A DNA stretch of 64,000 bases from Mesobacillus jeotgali (GCF_014856545.2 NZ_CP109811.1:304001-368000), one strand, 5' to 3'. Positions 48,690 to 58,268 are shown, counted from the stretch's first letter. Made by a program: numbers and translations. Notes: a model not told the origin generated them from the letters alone.

Positions 48690-49901
48690 ATGGTCAAATT
48701 TTTGAAGGAAGGTAATGTAAGAATACGGATTGATGATGATGGCGAAGTATCAGTGAAAATTAATGAGGATAATATCAAGGAATCAATAGCCTATATTCAA
48801 GAACACCAGATTAATAATGTCGATCTATCTTATGAGCTGGATCAAGTAGATTTTTTAAGTGAATGTCCAGATATTGAGATGGTTTCTCTTGGGGGTGAAG
48901 ACTTAAAAGATGTTTCAGGACTTTACCATTTAAAAAACCTAAAGTCACTGTCAATCAATGAAACCAGACCTTCTCTTGAGATCGACTTTGAAAGGATTCC
49001 TGCCCTTGAAGTGCTTTATGGGCAGCTTCCGCCTAAAGCAAAAGGGATAGGGACACTGGTGAGCTTAAAAGAAATGAGGCTCTGGAGCTACAAGCCAAAG
49101 ACTAAAAACCTTGAACAATTTTCAGGACTTAAGAATCTGGAAACCCTGGAGCTGATCCAATCTAATATCACTTCATTATTGGGAGTGGAGGGTCTGGAAA
49201 GCCTGGAAAAGCTGGGTTTATTCTATTTAAGATCCTTTAATGATTTAAGGAATATTAAATATCTAACAAATAGCTTAAGAGTTTTAGAGATTGAGAACTG
49301 TAAAAAAATCGGTGATTTCACTCCTATTGCAGAATTAAAGGGTTTAGGAAAGTTATTTTTGATGGATTGCGGGGAACTAGCTTCAATCCAGTTTATCAAT
49401 CAATTGCCTCAATTAAAGTTGCTTGCTTTTGGAGGGACCACTGTACTTGATGGGAATTTATATCCGTGTGAACGTATAGAGGAGGTTAATTTTACACAGA
49501 AAAAACATTACACACACCGGTTGAAGGAATACACCGCTGTAAGGAAAGAGAATATAGAAATTTTGTCAGTGCCACAATCGAATGGTCTAATGCCAACCGT
49601 TTTATGGAGAGAACGGATGGAGGAAGGAGACGATATGTTCAGCGAGGAGGCGATAGTCGCTTCAGAAAAAGCACTGCAGAAGTATGTCTCTTCTCTTAAG
49701 ACTTTGAAGATCCCCACAGAAAAGGCCATCCTGAAGAAAGTAAAAGAAGTCGTAATCGAGTTTAACAGGCTCAACGAAGAATTCGATTATTTCATAGATA
49801 CACTTGAACGCGAAGAATTATGTGAATACATCGACGAAAAAGCGCAGGAAGCCGGTCTGGAGCCTGACGAGGATATTACTGAAGAGTGGAGAGAATGGTA
49901 G
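48690..49901 (+). CDS. Leucine-rich-repeat protein, possible orphan immunity protein
   Basis: 403 aa, no signal peptide or membrane segment. Irregular LRRs of about 20-24 residues run from about 55 to 260 (LKNLKSLSINE, LKNLETLELIQSN, LESLEKLGLFYLR, LKGLGKLFLMD). An acidic helical C-terminus (about 310-403) follows, with EFDYFIDTLEREELCEYIDE. LRR proteins with this tail resemble immunity genes of polymorphic toxin loci, but no toxin is in the window, so this is inference. It is AT-richer than the neighbouring core genes, which suggests transfer. AUG context: ATAACGGTGGTG precedes the ATG. Confidence 0.65.
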   Translation: MVKFLKEGNVRIRIDDDGEVSVKINEDNIKESIAYIQEHQINNVDLSYELDQVDFLSECPDIEMVSLGGEDLKDVSGLYHLKNLKSLSINETRPSLEIDFERIPALEVLYGQLPPKAKGIGTLVSLKEMRLWSYKPKTKNLEQFSGLKNLETLELIQSNITSLLGVEGLESLEKLGLFYLRSFNDLRNIKYLTNSLRVLEIENCKKIGDFTPIAELKGLGKLFLMDCGELASIQFINQLPQLKLLAFGGTTVLDGNLYPCERIEEVNFTQKKHYTHRLKEYTAVRKENIEILSVPQSNGLMPTVLWRERMEEGDDMFSEEAIVASEKALQKYVSSLKTLKIPTEKAILKKVKEVVIEFNRLNEEFDYFIDTLEREELCEYIDEKAQEAGLEPDEDITEEWREW

Positions 49902-49989
49902 GGGAATGAGGGGCTTGGCAGATCGTCAGACCTTCGATGTTTGTTCGAAATCCAGCCAGTGCGCAGGATCAATATTAGTTGATTAAACA

Positions 49990-50018
49990 AAAGGCCCTTT
50001 TATCAGGGCCTGGTTTGT
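49990..50018 (-). terminator. Terminator for the membrane-anchored protein gene
   Basis: AGGCCCT / AGGGCCT stem; on the minus strand the tail is TTTTGTTT. It may also weakly stop the LRR gene on the plus strand. Confidence 0.75.
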
Positions 50019-50019
50019 A

Positions 50020-50766
50020 TTATTGCCGGTCACCATAAGTCAGAATTCTAATTAAGGTTTCCTTATCATCGACCGTCTGCTGGAGATATTCTGTATTAAA
50101 GATCAAGTATATTGGTGGTGTATTAATTCGAATCTCTGGATGCGTCTTCTTCAATTCCTCCAAATCATCTGATATTTGGAAGGAGTCGAGCTTTTCCTTT
50201 ACCTCATCCGGAATGTCAAACTTTTCTGACTCTCCACGTGGAACAATCGCTAGGACAGCAAGCTTTTCCGGATCCTTTGATAAAAAATCATATAGGGGCG
50301 GAAGTTCTTCGACATCGAGCTTCACAAAGGAAGTACTAAACTCCTTTCCCCATACGGCTTTTATCTTAAAATACGTTCTTTCCATATAAGGGTTCTTTGG
50401 AATGGAAATGCTGTTCCCTTTAACAGTCTTTTCTTCCTGGCCTGGTAAAGTATTAACCTGGCTGATCGTAATAGATTCAGGCTCTATTTCTGAAGGAAAT
50501 GAGACCTCAAGTGTTTCTCTTTCCTTCACCCTGGATGGATTCATGCCAGCCATGGCTTTGAGCGGATCCATTTTCTCTGTTTTGGTGCCATGCCAATCAT
50601 ATTGGCCGAGAATGTGTGGAATCTCCTGTCCATTCACTGTTACGATTGGTACAGGCGGCTTTTCCTCTTTATATAATTTATAGCGGTCCATGGCAATCAA
50701 TACGGTTAAAAGCAAAATGGTTGATGTTCCATAGTATAGCAGCTTTCTCTTCAGCTTTCTCTTCAT
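50020..50766 (-). CDS. Membrane-anchored extracellular protein, unknown
   Basis: 248 aa. Very basic N-terminus (KRKLKRK) and one hydrophobic anchor (about residues 11-27) place the rest outside the cell. The exterior part starts with a proline-rich linker, then VTVNGQEIPHILGQYDWHG and a beta-rich domain; no enzyme motif is visible. GAGGGG before two ATGs favours 50766. Lone gene; no function assigned. Confidence 0.7.
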   Translation of the reverse strand: MKRKLKRKLLYYGTSTILLLTVLIAMDRYKLYKEEKPPVPIVTVNGQEIPHILGQYDWHGTKTEKMDPLKAMAGMNPSRVKERETLEVSFPSEIEPESITISQVNTLPGQEEKTVKGNSISIPKNPYMERTYFKIKAVWGKEFSTSFVKLDVEELPPLYDFLSKDPEKLAVLAIVPRGESEKFDIPDEVKEKLDSFQISDDLEELKKTHPEIRINTPPIYLIFNTEYLQQTVDDKETLIRILTYGDRQ

Positions 50767-50847
50767 CATTTTCCCCTCACGCTTAAGTGGTCACTATATG
50801 AATTCTATTAAGAATATGTAATTTCCTGTAAGATTTTATCGAAATGT

Positions 50848-50881
50848 AAAAATACCACAGAGGAAAAAATCTCTGTGGCAT
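50848..50881 (-). terminator. Proline symporter terminator
   Basis: TGCCACAGAG / CTCTGTGG(T) stem read on the minus strand, followed by a T-run. Confidence 0.85.
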
Positions 50882-50886
50882 CGAGT

Positions 50887-52362
50887 TTAGGATTTTAAGT
50901 TTTCAACACTCATATCGAATTCTTTTTCAATCTCAGGGTTTGGTTTGTAAGTTACCAAGCTGACGACAACGGAAATAATCAAGTTGATAATGAACCCTGG
51001 GACGATTTCGTACATCACATCGCTCAGGCCGACATTGCTCCAGATGACGACGGTAGCGGCACCGGCGATCATACCAAGAATCGCACCCCAGTTGGTCATC
51101 TTCTTCCAATACAGGCTTAGGATGATGATTGGTCCGAACGCCGCCCCGAAGCCAGCCCATGCGTATGCAACCAGGCCAAGGATCGTGTCGTTCTGCACCC
51201 AGGCAAGAGATGCAGCGATAATCGCTACTACGAGTACCGCCATACGCCCGAAGAATACATATTGCTTATCTGATTTTTCTTTTTTGAAAATGATTTTGTA
51301 TAAATCCTCAGTCAGTGCGCTGGATGTAACGATTAGCTGCGATGAAATCGTGCTCATGATTGCAGCAAGGACGGCTGCAAGCATAAGGCCGGCGAACAAT
51401 GGATGGAAGAAAATTTGCCCGAGCACGATGAAGACTGCCTCAGGGTTATCCAGCTTCACATCTGGATTCTGTGTAAAATAAGCAAGACCAATCAAAGCTG
51501 TCAGCATTGCCCCCATCAAGGAGAAGATCATCCAGCCCATGCCGATTCTTCTCGCACTCTTTGTTTCTTTTATTGATGTGATGGCCATGAAGCGGGTAAT
51601 GATATGAGGCTGGCCAAAGTAACCAAGTCCCCAAGCTGCAGTTGATATGATACCGAGTACGGTCGTGCCTTTGAATAAATCTAGCAATGCAGGGTCGATT
51701 GAACGTACGGTATCGAATGTTTCTGCCGGTCCCCCTGTTTTTGAGAAGCCGATAATCGGCACGAGCAGCAGGGCGAGAAGCATCATCATTCCCTGGATAA
51801 AATCTGTATAGCTTACTGCCAGAAAGCCGCCGAATAATGTGTAGGCAACGACGACTGCGGAGACCAGCAGCAAGCCGGTATGGTAGTCAAGGTCGAATGA
51901 ATTCTCGAAGAAAACAGCTCCGGCGACCATTCCGGAAGAAACGTAGAAAGTAAAAAATAGAAGAATAACAATTCCGGATACAATTCTTAAAAGCTTTGTA
52001 TCATCTTTAAAACGGTTTTCCAGGAAGCTTGGAATCGTGATGGAGTCATTCGCCACATGGGTGTATGAGCGAAGTCGAGGTGCCACATAAAGCCAGTTAA
52101 GATACGCGCCGACGGTCAATCCAATGGCAATCCATGCATTCGCTAAACCGCTTACATAAATTCCCCCAGGAAGACCCATCAAAAGCCAGCCGCTCATGTC
52201 AGCCGCACCGGCACTAAGTGCTGTGACTGCCGGACCGAGCGATCTGCCGCCAAGCATGTAGTCAGTCAGATTGCTTGTCTTTTTGTAGGAATACCAGCCG
52301 ATATAGAGCATCGCGGCCATGTAGATCCCAATAGCAATGATTTGATACATTTCATTGGACAT
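50887..52362 (-). CDS. putP: Sodium/proline symporter (PutP/OpuE type)
   Basis: 491 aa, about 13 membrane helices, SSS family. Diagnostic stretches: GGRSLGPAVTALSAGAADMSGW near residue 40, GYFGQPHIITRFMA near 250 and the LAAIMSTISSQLIVTSS sodium-site helix near 335. In B. subtilis the equivalent gene next to gatCAB is opuE, an osmotically induced proline uptake system; PutP is the catabolic version. Sequence alone does not separate the two. CAAAGGGGG precedes the start. Confidence 0.88.
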   Translation of the reverse strand: MSNEMYQIIAIGIYMAAMLYIGWYSYKKTSNLTDYMLGGRSLGPAVTALSAGAADMSGWLLMGLPGGIYVSGLANAWIAIGLTVGAYLNWLYVAPRLRSYTHVANDSITIPSFLENRFKDDTKLLRIVSGIVILLFFTFYVSSGMVAGAVFFENSFDLDYHTGLLLVSAVVVAYTLFGGFLAVSYTDFIQGMMMLLALLLVPIIGFSKTGGPAETFDTVRSIDPALLDLFKGTTVLGIISTAAWGLGYFGQPHIITRFMAITSIKETKSARRIGMGWMIFSLMGAMLTALIGLAYFTQNPDVKLDNPEAVFIVLGQIFFHPLFAGLMLAAVLAAIMSTISSQLIVTSSALTEDLYKIIFKKEKSDKQYVFFGRMAVLVVAIIAASLAWVQNDTILGLVAYAWAGFGAAFGPIIILSLYWKKMTNWGAILGMIAGAATVVIWSNVGLSDVMYEIVPGFIINLIISVVVSLVTYKPNPEIEKEFDMSVENLKS

Positions 52363-52422
52363 AATCTTTCCCCCTTTGTTATTGTGAAAAATTATTAAAA
52401 AAATATTGCTAATACAAATAAT

Positions 52423-52452
52423 ATTCTATCATTTCACATAAATGATTAACAA
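52423..52452 (-). promoter_or_regulatory. putP/opuE promoter
   Basis: On the minus strand TTGTTA (52452-52447), 18 bp, TAGAAT (52428-52423). No convincing SigB promoter was seen beside it. Confidence 0.5.
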
Positions 52453-52518
52453 TCTATTTTTTCTCTAAAATTACTATTACATAAATAGTAATTTGTTTTT
52501 CTAATATACTTATAGTGC

Positions 52519-52553
52519 AAAAGAATAACCATGGCTTATAGAAGCCATGGTTA
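52519..52553 (-). terminator. plsY terminator
   Basis: AACCATGGCTT / AAGCCATGGTT on the minus strand followed by ATTCTTTT. Confidence 0.75.
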
Positions 52554-52557
52554 AAGT

Positions 52558-53178
52558 TTACGTCTTAAGATCTTTTGGCGGCAGGCGGTCACCTTTCACC
52601 TTTTTATCATTGATTTTCGGTTCTTTTCTGTTAAAAAAGTTCTGCAGATTAGAACGATGGAGGAAAACTAAAAATATAATAAAAGCAGTAAAGATGTATG
52701 GCTCATGAATTTCCGGAGAGAAAAACGAATAAACGAGCATTGCGATTCCGACCGATATCGAACCCATGAACACATATTTGGTCAAGAAAATGACTGCAAA
52801 AAAGGTCAGATACACAGCCAGGAACATTCCGATATCAACAATCAGCAGTGCCCCTGCCGTCGTTGCGATTGCCTTGCCCCCGCGGAATCCGGCGAAAATC
52901 GGGAAGCAGTGCCCGATGACGGCAACCAGGCCGGCATACAGCGGTTCAACAGGAGAATCGAAGATCAGCGGAAGAGAAGCTGCCAGCATCCCTTTTGCGA
53001 CATCCACAAGCAGCACGACAATCGCCGCCCGCTTGCCCATGACCCGTAATGTATTCGTCGCACCGGGGTTTTTGCTGCCATGATCCCTGATATCAACATG
53101 GAAAAAATATTTGCCAATCAATAAAGCAGTAGGAATTGAACCAACCAAATATGCTGCCAAAAGACAAATCCAAGTCAT
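52558..53178 (-). CDS. plsY: Glycerol-3-phosphate acyltransferase PlsY
   Basis: 206 aa integral membrane enzyme using acyl-phosphate to acylate G3P, the first step of phospholipid synthesis. Three family motifs are clear: GSIPTALLIGK, the GSKNPGATNTLRVMGK loop, and FAGFRGGKAIATTAG. About five to seven helices and a short charged C-terminal tail (KVKGDRLPPK). Monocistronic. Confidence 0.95.
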   Translation of the reverse strand: MTWICLLAAYLVGSIPTALLIGKYFFHVDIRDHGSKNPGATNTLRVMGKRAAIVVLLVDVAKGMLAASLPLIFDSPVEPLYAGLVAVIGHCFPIFAGFRGGKAIATTAGALLIVDIGMFLAVYLTFFAVIFLTKYVFMGSISVGIAMLVYSFFSPEIHEPYIFTAFIIFLVFLHRSNLQNFFNRKEPKINDKKVKGDRLPPKDLKT

Positions 53179-53769
53179 ATAGCGTCACCCTTTTAATCTA
53201 CTTAAAGAATTTTATTCTGAAATAGTCGCGGTCAGAAGGTTTTTTATTACCGTGCCAAAAGTATTTTTGATACTAAAACTGGTGTTGTGCAGGCAGATCA
53301 CCTTCGGGAACCTTTATACCGTAATTAACGTCTGTAATACCAAATAGCCTTTTTTTATTGAAGCACTTACATGTGAAATCACGCATGGAAATAGAGTCGA
53401 TCCAGACAATGGGTTCAAGTCCAATTGAGCAAATCAATAGACACAGCTTGTACTTTTGCCAGGAATGTAGATTGGGTAATAAACTTTGAATGGGCTATAA
53501 GTTTGCACCCTAAATCACGGGTAGGGGTTTCCAATTTATGTAACCACCCTCTTTGTATTGTAAAAAAGAAAGAGGATGAATGGAAGAGTTTTTCGAAAAA
53601 TACGATAGTTAACACTTTGAAGGAATAGTGGGTTCTTTTTGGCAAATGGACAGAAATTAGTTTATGATATATCCGGTACCATCGATATTCGAGTAATTGC
53701 CTGGATAGTCGTAATGGGCTATGATGTAAAAGAATGGAATTTAAAACCATATTAAGTAGGATGATGGGT
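53179..53769. other. 591-bp gap between divergent plsY and dgkB with no assignable gene
   Basis: No repeat array, RNA fold or homologous gene was recognised. A 67-codon frame (TTG 53425 to 53628) has no ribosome binding site and no recognised domain. The region is AT-rich and may be the remnant of a lost gene plus the two promoters. Confidence 0.5.
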
Positions 53770-54711
53770 ATGAAAAGAGCAAGAATCATTTATAATCCGA
53801 CTTCGGGTCGTGAAATTTTTAAAAAGCATCTTGCTGAGGTCTTGGTGAAGCTGGAGAATGCCGGCTATGAGACTTCATGCCATGCAACGACAGGTGAGGG
53901 GGACGCGACGCAGGCAGCAAAGATTGCGGTCGAGCGGCGCTATGACCTGGTGATTGCTGCTGGCGGAGATGGCACGATCAATGAAGTAGTCAATGGTATA
54001 GCTGAACAGGAATATCGCCCGAAAATCGGTGTCATTCCGGTTGGCACAACAAATGACTTTGCACGCGCTCTCCATATCCCTAGGGATATTGATGCTGCGG
54101 TCGACATCATTGTTAAAGGCGAAACGATCCCGGTGGACGTAGGCCGGATCAACGATAAATATTTCATTAATATTGCAGGCGGCGGCAGACTGACCGAGCT
54201 GACATACGAAGTGCCGAGCAAGCTCAAGACCATGCTGGGCCAGCTTGCTTATTATCTAAAAGGAATCGAGATGCTGCCATCCATTCGTGCCTCTGAAGTA
54301 AGCATTGAGTATGATGGAAAGCTTTACGAAGGCGAAGTCATGATGTTCCTTGTCGGGCTGACGAATTCCGTCGGCGGCTTTGAACGCCTGGCTCCAAACT
54401 CATCCATCAATGATGGAATGTTTTCTTTATTAATTTTGAAAAAGACGAACCTTGCTGATTTCATCAGAATCGCCTCACTCGCAGTCCGTGGTGAGCACAT
54501 AAATGATCCGGGTGTGATTTACACGCAGGCAAACCGCATCAAGGTGCAATCCAAGGAAACGGTCCAGTTGAACCTTGACGGTGAATACGGCGGCAATCTG
54601 CCAGCTGAATTTGAAAACCTGTTCAGGCACATCCAAGTCTATGTGCCGTTGGATGAGATCCGTCCTGAAGACCGTCCGGAAAACCTGGAATTAAATTTTA
54701 AAGCGGAATGA
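53770..54711 (+). CDS. dgkB: Diacylglycerol kinase DgkB
   Basis: 313 aa soluble lipid kinase that returns diacylglycerol (from lipoteichoic acid synthesis) to phosphatidic acid. Motifs: IIYNPTSGRE near the start, AAGGDGTINEVVNGI (about 60-75) and VGTTNDFARAL. The C-terminal sandwich ends with QLNLDGEYGG. The ATG at 53770 matches the family; the frame extends to 53734. B. subtilis keeps dgkB after gatCAB; the usual downstream rRNA methyltransferase gene is absent. Confidence 0.94.
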   Translation: MKRARIIYNPTSGREIFKKHLAEVLVKLENAGYETSCHATTGEGDATQAAKIAVERRYDLVIAAGGDGTINEVVNGIAEQEYRPKIGVIPVGTTNDFARALHIPRDIDAAVDIIVKGETIPVDVGRINDKYFINIAGGGRLTELTYEVPSKLKTMLGQLAYYLKGIEMLPSIRASEVSIEYDGKLYEGEVMMFLVGLTNSVGGFERLAPNSSINDGMFSLLILKKTNLADFIRIASLAVRGEHINDPGVIYTQANRIKVQSKETVQLNLDGEYGGNLPAEFENLFRHIQVYVPLDEIRPEDRPENLELNFKAE

Positions 54712-54715
54712 TCGG

Positions 54716-54746
54716 AAACCACTCCCGGGTTTGGAGTGGTTTTTCT
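54716..54746 (+). terminator. dgkB terminator
   Basis: AAACCACTCC / GGAGTGGTTT stem with five T. Confidence 0.88.
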
Positions 54747-54800
54747 GTGCGCCGAGATAGGGTATAGGAGGATAACTGAATCAGGATAGCGTATTTACTA

Positions 54801-54860
54801 TGACTTCGGACAAAGGCTGTGATTTTGTCTGAACCCAGTGTGACTTCAGACAAAACCATG
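54801..54860. repeat. Short-period locus E: arms of array A with a 40-bp step
   Basis: TGACTTCGGACA at 54801 and TGACTTCAGACA at 54841, step 40 bp. TTCGGACA, a 13-nt core and TGTCTGAA form the same inverted arms as array A (25-nt core), and the outer spacer is 11 nt in both. So E is array A with 12 nt lost from the core. It lies after the dgkB terminator. Confidence 0.8.
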
Positions 54861-54969
54861 GGGGAAGAGCAGAGATTTTATCCGGTGTTCATTTTTTGAT
54901 ATGAAAAATTTGCCTGCAAATCATATTTGGAAGAAAATAAAAGATAATAAGATAAAAGGATGTGGATAC

Positions 54970-55524
54970 ATGATGGGGAAGATGGCATTGATCAATATCG
55001 ACTATACATATGACTTTGTTGCGGACGATGGGCGGCTGACTTGCGGAGAGCCGGGGCAGGCGATTGAAGAGAAGCTTGTCGGCGTGACGAAGGAGTTCAT
55101 CGGAAATGGTGACTATGTTGTATTTGCCATTGATGTCCATGATGAAGGCGATGAATTCCATCCGGAGACAAAGCTGTATCCGCCGCACAATATCCGCGGT
55201 ACGAAGGGCAGGGATTTGTACGGAAGCCTGCAGGAGGTTTATGAGGAAAATAAACATCTCGGCCATGTGCACTATATTGACAAGACCAGATATTCAGCGT
55301 TCGCGGGCACGGACCTTGAGATCAAGCTGCGCGAGCGCGGAATCACTGAAGTGCATCTCGTCGGCGTCTGCACAGATATTTGTGTCCTTCACACGGCAGT
55401 TGACGCTTATAACAAGGGATTTAAGGTTATTGTGTATAAAGATGCTGTTGCTTCCTTTGACCAAATCGGCCATGAGTGGTCGCTCCGTCATTTCGAGAGC
55501 TCGATTGGAGCCGAGGTCAAGTAA
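54970..55524 (+). CDS. pncA: Nicotinamidase (isochorismatase family)
   Basis: 184 aa, hydrolyses nicotinamide to nicotinate. Visible: INIDYTYDF with the catalytic Asp, the metal-binding DVHDEGDEFHPE, and VGVCTDICVLHTAVDAYNKGF with the nucleophile Cys. Very like B. subtilis YueJ (PncA). AAAGGATG favours ATG 54970 over the upstream in-frame ATG at 54901. Forms an operon with pncB 57 bp downstream. Confidence 0.93.
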   Translation: MMGKMALINIDYTYDFVADDGRLTCGEPGQAIEEKLVGVTKEFIGNGDYVVFAIDVHDEGDEFHPETKLYPPHNIRGTKGRDLYGSLQEVYEENKHLGHVHYIDKTRYSAFAGTDLEIKLRERGITEVHLVGVCTDICVLHTAVDAYNKGFKVIVYKDAVASFDQIGHEWSLRHFESSIGAEVK

Positions 55525-55581
55525 TGCCCGCCGGCATACTAAAAGCAACCTATTGATGGCAGTAAATTTGGAGGTTTATTA

Positions 55582-57060
55582 ATGAGCACTAAATTCAATG
55601 ACGACAGCTTGATGCTGCATACGGACTTATATCAACTAAATATGATGGAAACGTACTGGCGCGATGGCGTGCATAATCGCCGTGCGGTGTTTGATTTATT
55701 TTTCCGGAAGCTTCCTTTTGGCAATGGCTATGCCGTTTTTGCCGGACTAGAAAAAATCATCAGCTACATAGAGAACTTTGGATTCACGGAAGATGATATT
55801 CAGTATTTGAGAGAAGAAGGAAAGTTCGATGAGGATTTTCTTGCTTTTTTAAAAGGTTTGCGTTTTACAGGATGTATCCGCGCGATGCAGGAGGGTGAGA
55901 TCGTTTTTGCCAATGAGCCTCTGGTCAGGGTCGATGCACCCTTGGTACAAGCGCAATTGATTGAAACGGCGCTGCTTAATATTGTGAACTATCAGACACT
56001 GATTGCGACCAAGGCATCACGGATCAAACAGGTTGTAAAGAACGAAATCGCAATGGAGTTCGGCAGCCGCCGTGCGCATGAAATGGATGCAGCGCTTTGG
56101 GGGACACGCGCTGCGTATGTTGGAGGCTTTGATTCCACCAGTAATGTGCGTGCGGGCAAGCTGTTCGGAATCCCGATTTCCGGAACGCATGCACACTCGA
56201 TGGTACAGGCGTACAGAGATGATTACACCGCTTTTAAAAAATACGCTGAGACGCACAGGGACTGCGTTTTCCTCGTCGATACGTATGATACGCTCAGGTC
56301 CGGAGTGCCAAATGCAATTAAAGTGGCGAAAGAATTCGGCGATAAAATCAATTTCATTGGCATCCGTCTCGATAGCGGCGACCTTGCTTACCTTTCAAAG
56401 GAAGCCCGGAAAATGCTTGATGAAGCCGGCTTTAAGGATGCAAAAATCGTTGCATCCAGCGACCTGGACGAGTATACGATCATGAACCTGAAAGCACAGG
56501 GTGCAAAAATCGATACTTGGGGAGTCGGCACCAAGCTGATCACTGCTTACGAACAAGCTGCCCTAGGTGCTGTTTATAAAATCGTCTCAGTAGAGAGGGG
56601 CGACGGTACGATGGAGGATACCATCAAGATTTCCTCCAATCCAGAAAAAGTAACGACGCCAGGCATTAAAAACGTATACAGGATCATCAACAAAGCCAAT
56701 AATCGCTCTGAAGGGGACTACATCACGCTTGAGGGTGAAAATCCGCAGCAGGAAAAACGCCTGAAGATGTTCCACCCTGTCCATACCTTTATCAGCAAAT
56801 TCGTCACCAATTTCGACGCGCGGGATCTGCATCACGATATTTTCAAGGAGGGCAAGCTTGTGTACACCCAGCCGAGCCTGGAAGAAGTCCGAAAGCATTC
56901 TAAATACTGCCTTGGCGTTCTTTGGGAAGAATACACACGTATGCTTAATCCCGAAGAATATCCAGTCGACCTCAGCCAGAAATGCTGGGACAACAAAATG
57001 CGCAATATAGAAGAAGTGAAAGAGAAGGTCATGGAGATGACTGGAGAGAAGATGGAATAG
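55582..57060 (+). CDS. pncB: Nicotinate phosphoribosyltransferase
   Basis: 492 aa, makes nicotinate mononucleotide from nicotinate and PRPP with ATP. It uses the product of the gene before it, so the pair is the Preiss-Handler NAD salvage route. Motifs: LHTDLYQLNMMETYW, EFGSRRAHEMDAALWG, ISGTHAHSMVQAY with the phosphorylated His, and VGTKLITAYEQAALG. Normal length. TTGGAGG ribosome binding site. Confidence 0.96.
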   Translation: MSTKFNDDSLMLHTDLYQLNMMETYWRDGVHNRRAVFDLFFRKLPFGNGYAVFAGLEKIISYIENFGFTEDDIQYLREEGKFDEDFLAFLKGLRFTGCIRAMQEGEIVFANEPLVRVDAPLVQAQLIETALLNIVNYQTLIATKASRIKQVVKNEIAMEFGSRRAHEMDAALWGTRAAYVGGFDSTSNVRAGKLFGIPISGTHAHSMVQAYRDDYTAFKKYAETHRDCVFLVDTYDTLRSGVPNAIKVAKEFGDKINFIGIRLDSGDLAYLSKEARKMLDEAGFKDAKIVASSDLDEYTIMNLKAQGAKIDTWGVGTKLITAYEQAALGAVYKIVSVERGDGTMEDTIKISSNPEKVTTPGIKNVYRIINKANNRSEGDYITLEGENPQQEKRLKMFHPVHTFISKFVTNFDARDLHHDIFKEGKLVYTQPSLEEVRKHSKYCLGVLWEEYTRMLNPEEYPVDLSQKCWDNKMRNIEEVKEKVMEMTGEKME

Positions 57061-57066
57061 TGAGGG

Positions 57067-57097
57067 CTGCTTTCCTTTGGGGGAAGGCAGTTTTTCT
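57067..57097 (+). terminator. pncAB terminator
   Basis: CTGCTTTCC / GGAAGGCAG with one G-T pair, then TTTTTCTCTTTTT. Confidence 0.82.
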
Positions 57098-57190
57098 CTT
57101 TTTAATAATAATTACCTGTTTTTTACCAAAGGAATTATCATAATTGCAAAGAATTATTAAGGAACGAATCTTTTCTAAGGGTGTTGCCGT

Positions 57191-58264
57191 GTGAATGACC
57201 AGTGTAGCGCAGTAGATTATGAACAGTTCATACCAAGGGAAACAGGCTTCATATTTAAGTTCATAAAAAAAGATAACCAATTCATCCATACTTTTATTGA
57301 AGGTAAGCTCATAGAAAAGGTAGGTCTTTGTCCGGATTTAGTCATAGGAAGGTCGTTGATGGAATTTTTGCCGCCTGACCAGGTAAAACGTAAAGAGGTT
57401 TTTTACGAAAAGGCTTGGAATGGTGAGCAGGTTAACTATGAGGGAAGTATTGGCGGGATTCATTATTTGGCGGTTCTGAATCCAATCCGTATAAATGGTG
57501 AGACGGTTGAGGTCATTGGGACAACCATCGATATAACGAAGGAAAAAATAAGGGAGAAGCAGGCCCAGCAAATGGAGAAGCTTTCTGTAGTAGGGGAGCT
57601 GGCAGCAGGGATTGCGCATGAAATCAGGAATCCGCTCACCTCGCTAAAAGGTTTTGCTAAAATCGTCAAAGAAAGCGTAACGGATCAAAAGTTAATTCCT
57701 TATCTAGATATCATGCTCGATGAAATGGACCGCATCAATCAAATCGTCAATGAATTCATGTTCATTGCCAAACCGAATGAGAATGTTCATTTTCAATTTA
57801 TGAATTTCAGTAAGCTGATTACCGATTGCATTCACTTCATGGAACCCCAGGCCAATCTTAAAAGTATTAAAATAGAGTTTGATGTTAAAGTGGAAATTAT
57901 TTTGGATTGTGACCGGAACCAGATGAAGCAGGTGCTGATCAACCTTCTCCAGAATGCGATTGAGGCGACAGAGGACAATGGCCATTTTATCAGCGTAAGC
58001 CTTGATGAAGCGGGAGGGGAATCGGTCATGGTCACCATTCGTGATAAGGGCTGCGGAATACCAGAATCCCGGTTGAAGCGCCTGTTTGAACCTTTTTATT
58101 CAACGAAGGAAAAGGGTACAGGATTGGGTTTACTTACCTGCAAACGGATCATCGACCTTCACCAGGGAAGCATTGATATTGAAAGCCAGCCTGAGGAAGG
58201 CACGGTCATACGTATTTTGTTACCTCGAGTCCAAAATACAGGTACATTGTTGATCGCAGAATAG
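57191..58264 (+). CDS. Soluble PAS sensor histidine kinase (sporulation-kinase-like)
   Basis: 357 aa without membrane segments. One PAS domain (about 15-115), then a HisKA region with the phosphorylated His in GELAAGIAHEIRNPLTSLKGF (about 138-158). The HATPase domain has N-box INLLQNAIEAT, G1 RDKGCGIPE and G2 TGLGLLTCKRIID. Resembles the Bacillus sporulation kinases KinA/KinE, which feed Spo0F. No response regulator is adjacent, consistent with a phosphorelay input. GTG start after AAGGGTG. Confidence 0.88.
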   Translation: MNDQCSAVDYEQFIPRETGFIFKFIKKDNQFIHTFIEGKLIEKVGLCPDLVIGRSLMEFLPPDQVKRKEVFYEKAWNGEQVNYEGSIGGIHYLAVLNPIRINGETVEVIGTTIDITKEKIREKQAQQMEKLSVVGELAAGIAHEIRNPLTSLKGFAKIVKESVTDQKLIPYLDIMLDEMDRINQIVNEFMFIAKPNENVHFQFMNFSKLITDCIHFMEPQANLKSIKIEFDVKVEIILDCDRNQMKQVLINLLQNAIEATEDNGHFISVSLDEAGGESVMVTIRDKGCGIPESRLKRLFEPFYSTKEKGTGLGLLTCKRIIDLHQGSIDIESQPEEGTVIRILLPRVQNTGTLLIAE

Positions 58265-58268
58265 ACGG

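Noticed and set aside
53411..53430. tRNA-like GGGTTCAAGTCCAAT segment
   Set aside because: It resembles a T-arm but no acceptor, D or anticodon stem can be built around it.
53425..53628. 67-codon frame between plsY and dgkB
   Set aside because: TTG start without a ribosome binding site, no recognised domain; possibly a remnant, not supported as a gene.
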